Origin: Boswellia sacra
Lineage: Eukaryota > Streptophyta > Magnoliopsida > Sapindales > Burseraceae
Reading direction: 5' to 3'
Assembly: GCA_013180625.2 (NCBI GenBank)
Contig: SNVD02004673.1
Coordinates: forward strand, 1-64,000
Length of the DNA: 64,000 nt
Below, one piece after another: positions 23,201 to 35,250 of the stretch; within the stretch, counting starts at the first letter, position 1, and each line of letters opens with the position of its first letter. Both the position numbers and the translations under genes were made by a program. Under the pieces are notes generated by a model. It did no database searches. It had not been told where the DNA came from and saw nothing but the letters and a program-made list of their open reading frames with translations.

Positions 23201-24012
23201 ATTTTTTTGAAAATCTGGCTTTTCAAAAAATTACAAAAGCATGTCAATGCAATTATCAAAATGGTCATATGTTAATGAATAACAAATAAGCAACAATATT
23301 CATAAATTATCCACAACCTAGAGCACTAAAGCGCACTACTCTTACCAACAACACCTAAACAACTAAATCAATTGAGGCTTTATTCAATTTATCAACAATA
23401 CAAACACAAACCAACTCAGTTTTTTTATGCAGCATAATAATAACCCAAAAACAAATCAAATGATCATTTCATCATAGCAACACAAGAACAAATTAACTGA
23501 GCAACACAAACACAATCAAACAATAACGAATTGACAAAACTAATCATTTTCTCTCTATTCTCCTAACAACCAAACAATAATGAACCAACAAAACTATTTT
23601 ACATAAATGACATATCATTCCATTCACTACAGAGATATCAAATATATATATGTATGTATATATATATCCAAAATAATTAAAAAAGCATATAATAAATAAA
23701 GACCACAAAAATTTCTTAGAAAAAATGATCCTCCATCTACTGCCTCCCTTTATTCACTGTCTACAAAAAATTTTTAACCAACTACATAAAATTTCTTCCC
23801 AATTAATCCCAAAAAATGCATCTACTACCTCCCTCTATTCACTACCTACAAAAAATCTTCAACACACTAGATCAAATTTCCTCCCAGTTAATCCCAAAAG
23901 ACTGGCCTATACATGATCCACTATACTGTAGTCAACAACCTATACACAACTAATTCAAAAAAAAAAAAACCTAACAACTTGCACAATTGTCACTGACTAT
24001 CCACATCTTGCA
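23201..24012. other. 3' untranslated part of the outer CACTA
   Basis: AT-rich and without coding capacity. It contains an 85-bp-period direct duplication (23736-23820 and 23821-23899, several mismatches) and a TA/TATG tract near 23645-23668. Confidence 0.5.
23736..23899. repeat. 85-bp imperfect tandem duplication
   Basis: TCTACTGCCTCCCTTTATTC and TCTACTACCTCCCTCTATTC begin the two units, which stay alignable to their ends at AATCCCAAAA. Confidence 0.85.
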
Positions 24013-24880
24013 CACTACAAGAAAAAAGTTAATATTTGACTGTTATTAGCCGTCAAATATGATAATATTTGACGGTTATTACGTGTCATATATGTCACCG
24101 TCAAATATGATAATAGTTGACCATTGGTCAAACAGTCAAATATTAACTATAACATATTTGACTCTTACGAAATAATCAAATTCTATACCTTTGAAATTCA
24201 AATTTTTAGCATTATTTGACGGTTTATGGAATAAATATTTGACAAAAACCGTCAAATATGCCAAAAGTAACGATCAAAATTTTTAAATTATTGTTAATAA
24301 TATTTGACAGTAACCATCAAATATTCTGAACGTAACGGTCAAAATTTTTACATATTTGATTGTTTTTAACCGTCAAGTATGTCAGCATAGTAATATTTGA
24401 CTCTTTTTTGACAGACAAATATTGTTGTAAATAAAATTCTTAATACTTGACCGTTTGGATACTGTCAAGTATGACAAAATTTTTACATATTTGATTGTTT
24501 TTAACCGTCAAGTATGTTAACATAGTAATATTTGACTCTTTTCCGACAGACAAATATTGTTTGTAAATAAAATTCTTAATACTTGACCGTTTGGATACTG
24601 TCAAGTATGACAATTTTTTTGCTTATATTTGACTCTTTTTTGGCAGACAAATATTTATGGTCATATTTGACAGTCAAATATATATTTGACTGTTTGTTAA
24701 TGTCAAATATTACAAAATTTTTAACTCATATTTGACTGTTTATTAAGTGATACTGTCAAATATCACATATTCGTTTAGCCCATATTTGACGGTTTATCAT
24801 TGTCAAGATTTTGGGAATAGTATTGAATATTACATATTCGTTTGGCCCATATTTGAACCTTCAAGTATGAAGATATATAT
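24013..24880. repeat. left terminus and TTTGAC subterminal array
   Basis: After the CACTACAAG terminus, dozens of TTTGAC/GTCAAA motifs in direct and inverted orientation fill about 850 bases. Several form short palindromes such as ATTTGACGG...CCGTCAAAT. A longer unit of about 135 bases around ATTTGATTGTTTTTAACCGT is repeated (24355 and 24487). These are the expected transposase-binding repeats. Confidence 0.85.
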
Positions 24881-25404
24881 ATATATATTTATAAATATTT
24901 TTCAAAAAAATTATTTATATTATATATTCTTTCTTGAAAACATAATACAAATAGAATTGGTTGAATGGTTAAAACACTATTATTGAACTTGATTCTATTA
25001 AAGAGGAAAAGGGTTTAAACCGCACTTGATGCATTTTAGTTAATAACTAAACTAACCTTGACACATATCATAACTTGTTGATAATTTAGTGGAAGTGAAG
25101 CTAAGTAAACAAATGGAAATAAGCAAGTGATTAAGGCATACGTACAATTGAGCACACATCATGACCAGTTGACAACAATTTAGTATGAGTGAAGTTAAGT
25201 AAACAAATGGAAATAAAAAAGTGAGCTACTGATAAAAAATAATAAATAACAATAATAGAATAAAATTAAATAGAAAAGCATAAATTATTATCACTTAATT
25301 GGGAAACTAGTTTAACTACCAATAGAAAAGCAAACAGATTTAATATATGAAAGATTGAGAGTTAGTTTCTTGGATTTCATCAATTTAGGGAGCTACTGAT
25401 CTTC

Positions 25405-26498
25405 AACTGTCTTTTATGTAACTTGTATTTGCAAAATATATGGGTGCATCAATACGAATGATCACTATTCCATGGTAAGTATATGCTTCTGGGTATTGTT
25501 GAATGTTTCTATACACAGTGGTGCCTGGTAGACGACCCAATATAGCTGCAGTATACACCAAACCATAAAATAAGGAGAGATGGCACTTTTGAGTATTAGC
25601 AAAAGGAGCAAACTGGTTCGACTTGAACCCCCAAGTGTGTGGGAACGTCCAGAATGGGTACCATTCATGTAGGTAAAAGTTTCAAAATCCAGCAAAATAC
25701 AAGGTTTTGGAGGGAAACCTACGAAAGGATCACTGCAGCTGTGATCCTAATAGGTGGAATAGGATACAAGGAATCATCAGAGACATGATGGCTAAGATAT
25801 TATCATCTTTAATACATAACAATTATACTGAGAAAGATGATAATAATGCAAGGAGAAAATCTGAAATCCAAATATAGGAACAGGCAAAAAGATTAAGGAA
25901 TTTTCCTTCAAAAACAAAAACAAACAAACAAACCAAAAAAGTAATATGATTAATATATATTGGAGACAACTCCCCACTTACCAATATGAGGATTTGCTGA
26001 TTCATGGATGACAAAAGCGAGTGAAACGCCCACCTGCAATTCAAAAATTAACTTAAAGCTAGATAATCTCTTTCCAACATTCTGGTGTTATTTATGCAAT
26101 CTGCCCAACTTTAGTATTTTAGCATTAAACATTTGGCTCTACAATATATATTGAGTCATTGATTATAAGTACATGTATAAAAACAGAAGTCCTAAAAAGT
26201 GACATTGCAGAATTCATGTCAAACTATGGGTTTAAAAGATAAAGATGTTTTCATTCTTGCTAAGTTAAGCACAGATGAGACAACATTTGCACTTAAAAGA
26301 GTTCTACAAGAGATTGAACAAATATAGAATAAAGATTGTAATAGATATCACACAGACAATTAGATATTATTCGTGACATACCCCAACAAGGACACCAATC
26401 TCAATACCAAGAAACAAAGTTGTAACGGCAGTAACAGTCCACAGAAGAAAATCGTTCATATCCACACGCCATAGAAAACTAGCCTCCTCATAATCCAC
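25405..26498 (-). pseudogene. SULTR4-like: captured fragment of a group-4 sulfate transporter
   Basis: Three exons with clean splice sites are readable. 26498-26382 encodes VDYEEASFLWRVDMNDFLLW and the last membrane segments ending FLGIEIGVLVG. 26033-25982 encodes VGVSLAFVIHESANPHI. 25545 to about 25405 encodes ILGRLPGTTVYRNIQQYPEA and continues to IDAPIYFANTSYIKD before breaking at a stop. This matches the end of the transporter domain and the entry to the STAS domain of plant SULTR4 (vacuolar sulfate efflux). Start, most membrane helices and the rest of STAS are missing, so this is not a working transporter. Introns are kept, which shows capture at the DNA level. Confidence 0.87.
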
Positions 26499-26900
26499 CT
26501 GAAATGATAAACATCCAGAAGAAATTAGTTGTCTGGTGCCGTGAATAAAATTCACTCTTTTATCATAAGTCTCTATAACTACACACATGCACCAGAGTCA
26601 AAAGCTGTGAAACAGAAATAGAGAAGAACACATTCTTTAACAGTGATTTGTATAAAGTCAATTTTGAATACCATGTATGATTTTCTCAAAAAATATACCA
26701 AAATCCCACTTTTAGCCCAATCCAAGTTGGGGTGCATCCAACTTTAGTCTTTGAAACTTACACTAATGTCCTCAATTCAATTTACAACGGCTAAGTTGCT
26801 ATGAAGGGCATAAGGTAATGAAAAGTTGATTCTAAAGGGCCAGAGAATCACAATGGTAGGCCATATTAATGTCTTCTTATTTGAATTGATTTACTGTATA

Positions 26901-26977
26901 TATTCCATGGTAAGTATATGCTTCTGGGTATTGTTGAATGTTTCTGTACACAGTGGGTATTCCATGGTAAGTATATT
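26901..26977 (-). pseudogene. small duplicated SULTR4 exon pieces
   Basis: 26901-26956 repeats 25466-25521 (part of the last SULTR4-like exon) with one mismatch. Immediately after it, 26958-26977 repeats its first 19 bases again. These are short templated copies at the junction between the sulfate-transporter and pectin-acetylesterase segments. Confidence 0.85.
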
Positions 26978-27009
26978 ACTTAATTGAACTAGTTTCACAA
27001 TGAGAGAAA

Positions 27010-27481
27010 GAGGAGTACATGGGTTGCAACCACTTCACTGTAAAACTGTTCAATGTGATTTGCTTCAGAAACATCCTTCCTGTTGAATAAAGCTATGCTG
27101 TTAAATTACAGAAAACAACAGCAACTGAAGAAACACTTCATGGATGTAAGGTCAGGTAGAAGGCTTATAATGAGTATACACGTTGACAAAATAACCAGCA
27201 TCAGCAAAGCATTTTACTTTAGCAGTCACAGGCAAGAGAGCTCGGAAGTTATCATAATGCAAGATTGAAGTCAATCCCCCAGCTGAACAGCCGGAAAGAA
27301 CAGCCTGTTATCAGTTCTGATAAGTTATCTACAATGCCATTAAAAAAATATTTGAAAAAAGAAAAGAAAAAGAAAAATGATAATTTGTTCATACATTTGC
27401 AGCATTTTTCATCCCTTTAGCCAATAGATCATCAATGAAAGCATGAAAAACCCTTGCTCCTCTGAAGTGAAGGTTAGTTTT
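27010..27481 (-). pseudogene. captured fragment of a pectin acetylesterase
   Basis: The first exon piece (27481-27395) reads KTNLHFRGARVFHAFIDDLL and LAKGMKNAAN. The second (27304 to about 27179) contains the catalytic serine motif [19 protein letters not shown] followed by [11 protein letters not shown] third piece (about 27079-27010) reads KDVSEANHIEQFYSEVVATH. This is the central part of plant CE13/PAE enzymes, which remove acetyl groups from cell-wall pectin. The signal peptide, N-terminus and the catalytic Asp/His end are absent. Splice sites are largely preserved. Confidence 0.85.
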
Positions 27482-27971
27482 CTGATCAAATCACTAATTA
27501 ATTAAAAAAGAATCCTGCAAAAAGAGAACCAAATAACATAAAAACAAAGAAAAACCTATCTTAAATGATGCTCTGTCACAATATCTTAAAAATAAAGAAA
27601 ATGTTTACAACGATAAGAATAAATAGAACTCCTTAGGAATGTAAGCTATAAAATTTGAAGAAAGATGTATCGATGATGGAGATAATTTAATGTAAAACTA
27701 GTATAGAAGAAGACTTAGGAGATCTACCCAATGCTAGTTCACACAAATTCGAAGTTGCAGAAATTAATATATTTATGGGGAAGATGCAACATTAACCAAA
27801 AGAAATTTTGAAGATTCAAGTAAATTTCAAAAAGAAAATGGAAGTTAAATGCAAATCTTTTTAAAGTTTTTGATATAGTGAAGTCTTTGATACAAAACAA
27901 CTACAAATCCTACCATAAGGTTACCTCCCTCCATATATATATAATTTTTTACAAAACAAAGTTACACTTAC

Positions 27972-28240
27972 TTCTTCACTCTCATAGTAGTCCATGTAGA
28001 ATCTGTTGACATGAATCTCAGTGTTGAAAGCATCAGTCGGAGTAGATAGAAACCCCGATGGGCCTAAAACATCACCCATAACAAAATTAAGTCCCTGTGG
28101 CACTGTAACTGACCCTCTGAAGCTCCTAGTTGCACTTAGAGTTCCACCTGCCATTATTAGGAGCATTGCAAGATGCACCCTAATAGAAGCAAATCGACCA
28201 ACCAGGCCTTTAAAGGCATATAAAAATTGTGATGTAACAA
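27972..28240 (-). pseudogene. CCS1-like: captured exon of CCS1 (chloroplast cytochrome c biogenesis)
   Basis: The exon reads LYAFKGLVGRFASIRVHLAM, then LLIMAGGTLSATRSFRGSVT, and LGPSGFLSTPTDAFNTEIHV up to MDYYESEE, ending at a GTAAGT donor (27966-27971). It belongs to the ResB/CCS1 family, thylakoid-membrane proteins needed for heme attachment to c-type cytochromes. Only one exon of a much longer gene is present. On its 5' side it abuts the dioxygenase fragment at about 28240-28250 without an intervening promoter or start, so a transcript would be chimeric. Confidence 0.88.
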
Positions 28241-28249
28241 GTAAAAACA

Positions 28250-29160
28250 AAGAAATATTTCAAAACAAGTGCCAAATAAACCACTCAATAAAACAGAGTA
28301 ACGTTCTTGTCCAACTAGCACAACTCTGTGAAGGGTTGACCTACAAGAGAGGACACACGTTAAGATAACAAAACTCACCCTTGCAAAATAAACCACTCTA
28401 TATTAGCATTAGTTTAATAAAAACATATTCATTTGAGCCTAGAACATGTATATTACTCAATGGAGAAAATGAAAAGTTGGTTCAGTTAGCAGAGTGATAA
28501 ATTACCGAAATAAACAATTAGTCCATCTCTTATCATGTCTCCAATATTTGCAATGAATGCCCTGCAGTAAACTAAAGTTTTGAATCCAGAATTTCAAAGC
28601 AACTTACCATCCAACATTGTAACATAAATTTATATTGTCACAAATCAAGGAGAATGAGAGACAATTATGAACATCACAGTACCAGAACAGCAAGCCCTAG
28701 ATACTCAAAATAATAAGAAGATACCATAAGCAAATTTATCCTAGTATAGTTCAGAGATGGTACATACATGATTGAACTATCATAACCAGTTTAACAAACT
28801 TAGTCTAAATGGACAAAGATTTCATAATGCAGATTTTTATTTAAAATAACTAATATGACAACTCTTTTCCACAAGATAAATTCCTTTTACATTAAAAGAA
28901 AGCCATCATAGTCTTACCCCTTAATATTTGGCACATCCTCCCATATTTGTGGTTGATTGAATTTGTCCCTCCAAACCTATTTGCAATGATAACTTAGATG
29001 GGAAAAACCATTAGCAACTAAAGTTATGATGCTTTAATTGACTTTATTTAAGATAAGCATGCTTGAAGTCCTGGAACACCATCAGTTGCTAGAAGAGTAA
29101 TCATCCCATAATCTGAATGAGCAGAAGCACTGTATATTTCTTCAGCAGAAGAATCTAGTT
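28250..29160 (-). pseudogene. captured 2-oxoglutarate/Fe(II) dioxygenase fragment
   Basis: Four exons: 29160-29062 (SASAHSDYGMITLLATDGVP), 28976-28918 (VWRDKFNQPQIWEDVPNIK), 28561-28506 (AFIANIGDM, with one base missing so that the original RWTNCLF frame is lost), and 28340 to about 28250 (STLHRVVLVGQERYSV). The HxD and distal His iron ligands are visible. The 2OG-binding RxS and the C-terminus are cut. The donor after exon one has changed from GT to GC. The family is plant DOXC-type 2-ODD; the substrate cannot be inferred. Confidence 0.85.
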
Positions 29161-29609
29161 CTGAAATTATAAAGAAGGTGCACCTTATGAACCACAGGTA
29201 AGGAACTCGATCAATACACATCTCTCTAAAATGGGCAACTTATCAGCAATATATAAATTATAAGGAACTCCATGACAACAGTTTGAAAGCATTTTTGGTC
29301 CAGGGACAAAAAGAAAATTTAAATCTGTTTCAAAAAAGAACCTAAAGATATCAAGCAACCTGGCAACTGCTGCTGCAATACCAAGCAACCTGACAAGCTG
29401 AGCACTTCTTGAGATTACTCGACGCGAAACATCCATCACATCTTGACTCGGTGGATGAGTTGTTTGGCACGCAAACGTAAGGCACTTGGCTTATAATCAC
29501 TTCTCCTTATAATCACTTGGCTTATAACTATTTTAACTCTAAGAATTGCAATAAAAAGAGAAAGTTTAACTTGAATTAGCTCAAGGAGCTTTACTCTGGT
29601 TTCGTACCT

Positions 29610-31275
29610 TTCTGGTCAGCATTTTTTAAGCTGCTTCCACAGCAGTCTGAGGAGGAGCAGAGTTTTGTACTTCAAAAGCTCGTTTCTGTTGTCTTTCCTG
29701 CAAAAGAAGACAATATGAACAGACCAGAAAACAAAATTTGAAGAGAATTTGTGAAGCAATATTAACCTATATTTAAGGAAGAATATAGTCAAATAATAGT
29801 AGGGATATGGCCGGGATCAAATAAACACACTAGCATGCTAGAACCCTAAAACTAAGAATAATCATATAGAAGTGCAATAGGTAACTACAGAAGGATTCCT
29901 TGTATTTGTTGATGTCAAGAAAATCACCTTTCCAAAATTTGCAATAGCTGCAGGAGCAGCAAACTCCTGTGCTCCTTGTAAATCATTTTGACAGTTTTTT
30001 GTAAATGGCCTCAAAAGCTTCTTTACAGTTGCTTCCCTAACTGCTTGTTCCTGCAAAATATTATAGCTAAACTGAACTCCAGCGCACAAAAATACAAAAT
30101 CAATTTACTGCACATGCAACAAAAGAAAACAACAAAGAAAAAAATGTGTTTGTGATTTATAGACCAACCTAAAGACATAGCAGCTGTGGCTAAGAATTAA
30201 AATCACAAAATTTCTTAAAATCCGACTTGCCCACCTGACGAGAGATTTTCCCAGCTTAGTCTTAGACAACTAAAGATGACCAAGAATAAATATTTCCATA
30301 AGAAAAATATCCAATTTAGTGCAGTTTTAAACCAAAAAGATTACCACATGGCCAAAAAAAAAAAAAAAGATAATGTGAAAGAAGAATGAAGCTTGAAGAC
30401 ACAGTTAAACTTTGATAACTATACATCATGGAGAAAGAAAAAGTTAAAAGAGTTAAGAGAAGTACACTATTGCTCTTAGGAATTTAGCACATATATAAAT
30501 GAAGATTATAGTGATCTTTTCGAAAGTCTAGTAATGTTTTACGGTTAAAGCAAAATTTATTTTTTATACCTTTTAGCAAAAGTAAGCAGAGGGCAATAGT
30601 AAATTCTCACAACTATTTGAAATATAAAACCCAAAATTTCTTAGCTTAATCATAATCTAACCTTTCATATTTCTCAAATTTGCTTGTAACTAGCTAAAAG
30701 CAAGTTTGGAGGATGAAGAAATTCTCCAGTACGTGGAACAAATAAATTGAAGAATTTAGCACTGCCCACATTGGAAACACAAAGATTCAGAATGAAAGAA
30801 TGAAAGAATCTTTTAATCATGTCCTTCTGTTACTCATATTGCATTTATTATCAGAGCCTCTAATATAAGCCAAGTGAATATTTTTTATAAGAAGCAGCAG
30901 TAAGTCTAGTTTCCTATATGCACTCGGATGTCTTAAGAGATTATAAAAGAGAATAATATAACTTAATTGCACACCTTAAGATCATCCATGTGTGAAAAGT
31001 TATCTGTTCCATCTGAAGCTTCATTATCAAAATTGACTCCTGGTGATTTATTACAATCACCCACATTAACAGATGCCCGCTTGGCACCAGCCCCTCAAAC
31101 CCCTGCAAAAATACATTTCCAAGAAAAGAGCTAAGCATTCAAAAAAATGACATTACAAATTTGAAACCAATAATGCTTCACTGAATGGAAAAGAGTGATT
31201 TGCCAATACTTTCTGGCTCTGTGGACTCTATTTTTTCAGCTGTGCTTATAAATGGTCTCTGTGATTCTCTCTTAA
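29610..31275 (-). pseudogene. unidentified captured exons
   Basis: Four candidate exons bounded by AG...GT read on the minus strand: about 31275-31200 (FKRESQRPFISTAEKIESTE), 31106-30977 (AGAKRASVNVGDCNKSPG then NEASDGTDNFSHMDDLK), about 30054-29931 (EQAVREATVKKLLRPFTKN and LQGAQEFAAPAAIANFGK), and about 29699-29610 (ERQQKRAFEVQNSAPPQTAV). They look like one disordered, charged nuclear-type protein, broken by a TGA in the second piece and a TAA in the last. I do not recognise the gene. The interval up to 29160 also has an open frame (29439-29185) of unclear origin. Confidence 0.5.
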
Positions 31276-32171
31276 ACTACCAATAAGAAGCCAAAATCAA
31301 ATAATAGTAACAATGATGATTACTATGTAGGAAATGAATCATTACAAATCAGATAGCGAAAATAATAAGGATATTGGATGTGGCTTACCATTGAAAAGCC
31401 AGGCAACTAAGAGCCATATTAGCTTACAAACCAGCTAAAACATTTCCTTCGTTGAAAACCTGAGAAAAATACATGCATCTTAGAAACATAGCGCGAAGCA
31501 TGAATCCGTCGATTACTGCTTTCTTAAGGCCACTGGAAATGAATGTTTATGTGCTTAATTATAAATTTGAGCAAATCACATTACTGTAGGTAATAACACT
31601 TATATCAAGGCATGGTCATCCAACCCCCCCCAAAAAAAAAAAAAAACACACGGGGTAGTACTTTCATTGTTTATGCAATTTTGCTGAACCAGAGCCACCT
31701 TGGAGGTCTGCAAGTAAACAATTGAGAAATTTGGAAACATAAGTGTGCATCTGTACTCTGTGGCATGAGCCTCCATTCTCTAAAAAATGCAATGATACTA
31801 GTTGCTCAAAAAATCTTAGGTTCTTGGATTTGAAAATGTATTAGAGAAAATTTTTCTGGACAAAATACTTGTAGAAAATATTAACAGAAGGAGAAGCTGA
31901 GAACATAACAATTTGATTTTGTAATAGTTCAGATCTTTGGGAACAATTAACTCTCAATGTGTAATAATGAACTTATCACATTTTATTGGAACAAAATCAG
32001 TTTAAGCATGTAACTTAAAAAATAAAAAATTACGACCCTTACAGGCCATAGAGCACTAAATCAGCCAAGAAACACAACATATGGATGGAATTACTGATGG
32101 ATCCCGAGCACCAGCTCTTGTAGTCAATAAAGCAGCATTCTTTTCTGCAGCTAATGTGTCAAATATTTTAA

Positions 32172-32184
32172 ATTTCTTGTAGTG
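32172..32184. repeat. internal CACTA-type terminus
   Basis: The minus strand reads CACTACAAGAAAT followed by TTAAAATATTTGACAC, the same layout as the left terminus of this element (terminus plus TTTGAC). It lies directly downstream of the last kinesin exon and is oriented like a right-hand end. It may mark an older fusion of two elements. Confidence 0.55.
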
Positions 32185-32260
32185 TATGGAATAAGTTATT
32201 TCAGTATAGTGAGGGTTAGTGTAAAGAAATGATATCTGTAGCAAAGCATCAATGCAATAC

Positions 32261-35250
32261 CTGAGTGCCTTGAGAAACTAGCAATGCTGAGAAATCCTTA
32301 ACTACCTTGCTGAATAAAGTATCAATTACCTACATAATTTCATTCTGTGATTATATGCAAGAAAGAAGGAAACATCAAATATAGTAACATATTCCAAGAA
32401 GGGTATCATTTGAACTAATAGAAGAGATTAGTAAGCCTACAACATTAGGGAAAGATTGCCATAATTATATCATATTTCAAATGCTCTCTAACTAGCAATC
32501 ATCCATTAAAACTAAGTTTTAGTCTTCATCTATTATCAATATTACAAAGTTTATGTTTGTAGAAAGTATGTGTTCAAAGTAAGATTTTTCTAAGAAAAGT
32601 GTGTGTACAATAATATTGGAATAGGTCTTACCTACCATTGCATTCAAAGGAAACTCTTCAATCCCATTAGTCTCTCTAAGGTAAGCCTGTAGAAGTCGAA
32701 GTGCAAAACGATCAAAGAGGAATGCCAGAGCATTTGCAGTTTTGGTTTCTTCAATTGAGACCTCACTGTAAATATCAAGAAATTCTAATAGTTGTTCATA
32801 TTGTGATGATTCAGATTCATCAAAAGAGTCATCTGCACTTTCACTACCAACCAAGGATGGCGACCTGGTTAGGAAGGATGTGATCTTGACAGTCCCTCCG
32901 TATCTCCAAACTCCAATTCCTCCCGCTTGCTTCCACTCATAGTATCCTTTCAGACAGAGAATGCAATCCACGACTTTACTTGATGAACCTCCCTGTATTA
33001 CTAACCACGAAGTCAGATGTCTAGAAACAACAATGCTAAACACCTAGAAACACAAGTATCTGAAATCGAAAAAGGAAAATCCTGCATTCCACAATCTAAC
33101 TATAGTGGGCTAAGCTTATTGGCATTCAAAATAATCACTTGTTACTAGCGCAAATCTTAGGAGTAGTACTTGTAAAGTAGTAAATATGCAATTATGACTA
33201 TGCAGATAGATTTGCTAAGTCTTTGAATTCAATAATTCAAATGCATCAGTATGCAGATTAATATATCAAGAAGTTTTGAGGAACTAAACCTTTTCTAAGT
33301 CTGATGCTTCAAAGGTCAAGAGCTGCATTTTTTTGACAACCATAAGGAAGTTCCTCATGTTCTCAAAGTACTGAATTGCAGATTGTGCAGCTCCCTCTGT
33401 TGACTGAACTGCTATGATTGGATTTTCCACCACCTATGCTCATTTTAACAATGAAATCAGATATAACTAATGACTTAGTAATGGTAAGTCCTAGAAATAA
33501 AATGTTATACTTTTTTCTTGACATGGGATACAATAATATTCAGGTACTAATTTGATCACCATGGCATTGGGTAATGGGTACCTTAAGAACAGCACCGGGA
33601 TTGACTTTGTTAAGCACATTGCATAAAATTAGGCCATGGCGGAGAGCAAGGCAAAATTCTTCCTCAGAGGGTTCTTTTGGCAAGACTCCTGATGCACCTT
33701 GGTCCATCTGCCTTAGCCAGTCTGCTGCTTGGTACCTCCTTGTAGCTGGAATCATTAACGATTAATGTAGTCATGCTCAGATATTTTCTCTATCTAAACA
33801 TCTTTATTTTGTTTTTATCAAGAGAGAATGATAATTCATCATAAGTTTCAGAAGTAATTGCTAAAATTCTTTTCTTTTATATTCTATTTTCATGCAACAT
33901 CTATTAGTTTCTTTTCATCCTAGAAAAAACAGATGGCAGGGTATGAGCCCGTGGACCTACATTTAGTTAAGTGCAACTGTTCCATGAACATCTAGTACAA
34001 ATTAACACTATAAGCCATAATTCTGAGAGGTGTGCACTAATGGTGGCCGGTGTGAACTTTGTAAACTAAACTGTTGTGATTTAAAAGTGACCATTCACTA
34101 CTTGCATTTATAAGGTGCTAAGCATCAGAACTGGGGCCACCCTTCCTCTTCTTTGCCAGCATGTGACCCACACCTCACTGACAATACTATAACTTTCAGG
34201 TTTGGTAGGTAATATAACCAGTTTGAATATATAGGTTTGTGTGCTGATGCTTTTAGCTGCCACATTTGAATTTGCCAGAATTTGAAAATTAGGTTTTGTT
34301 CATAAATTATCAATTCCTGCCCTACTTGTCTCATATCCTCTTTTCAAGAACAGAATTTTTGTGCTCCCCAACAAAAAAAAAGGAAGAAGGAAAAAGAAAA
34401 AGAAAAGTAAAGGTTTTGATATTCTGCATACATCCATCTGACTGTTTAATAGTCTTTGGATATTCGTTCCATCATCTTTGGTTGCACAAATTTTCTTCTG
34501 TTCCTCTCTCTCTCTTTTCTGTTGACCTCATAAAAGACTTATATTACGCCTTAATTAAAGGTTGAGAATGGCCCTATTTATCATTAGTTGCAGTGTTCGA
34601 CACTCTTTACACCCAAAAAAGGCAGAGTAACAGTAAAGGTAGGTATATAGCAAAATGGTACTCATACAAAAACAAACAAATAAATAAATATGAAAGGGCT
34701 AAAAATGGAATCCCTCTCTCCAAGGTGGACCATATCAGCATCATTAGTCATGGGCACCAAACAATTTTCAAAACTCCTGAGATTCCTGATTGTTGCAGAC
34801 CATCAAGATATGTCATATAGTCTTCTATTTAATTTCCTTTTTTTTCTGTTTTGAAATGAAACAATGACGTGACCCCTCAAACCCAGAAAATTGAGATCAA
34901 TTGATAAAATTTAGCTTGGACCAAGAATCTAAAACTAATTAAAGCACTAAACTGATATACTGAAGGAAGCGACTCAATAGTTCCTTTTCTTTTCTTTTTG
35001 TTTTGTGTATATATTTTTCTGTGAAATATTTGAAATAAATAAATAGAAGAAAAAAGTGAAGTAACAGTATTACTGTACCTGCTTCTTCAGCTTTTCTATG
35101 AGCTAATTCATAGTCATTGATGATCTCCTTAGTGTATGAAGCCTCATTGTTTGAAACCAAAGACTTTAATCCTCTCAAGTTCTTGCAAGGAGAAGTGAAA
35201 ACTGCAGTGGAGTAATTTGTTTCTTGTGGCATCTTTTGCTGTCCAGCCAA
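32261..35250 (-). pseudogene. KIN14-like: captured 5' half of a CH-domain kinesin-14
   Basis: Five consecutive exons: 35250-35079 (start MAGQQKMPQETNYSTAVFTS), 33745-33582 (RRYQAADWLRQMDQGASGVL and LRHGLILCNVLNKVNPGAV), 33433-33290 (NPIIAVQSTEGAAQSAIQYF and LLTFEASDLEK), 32992-32632 (GGSSSKVVDCILCLKGYYEW, YGGTVKITSF, LLEFLDIYSEVSIEETK, NGIEEFPLNAM) and 32329-32261 ([20 protein letters not shown]). Together they give the calponin-homology domain and part of the following coil of plant kinesin-14s. The motor domain is missing. All exons are open and the introns are retained, so a spliced transcript could still encode a CH-only protein fused to downstream sequence. Confidence 0.9.

Noticed and set aside
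24030..24880. CRISPR-like array
   Set aside because: The repeats are short inverted and direct TTTGAC motifs at a CACTA end in plant nuclear DNA, with no constant-length repeat-spacer structure.
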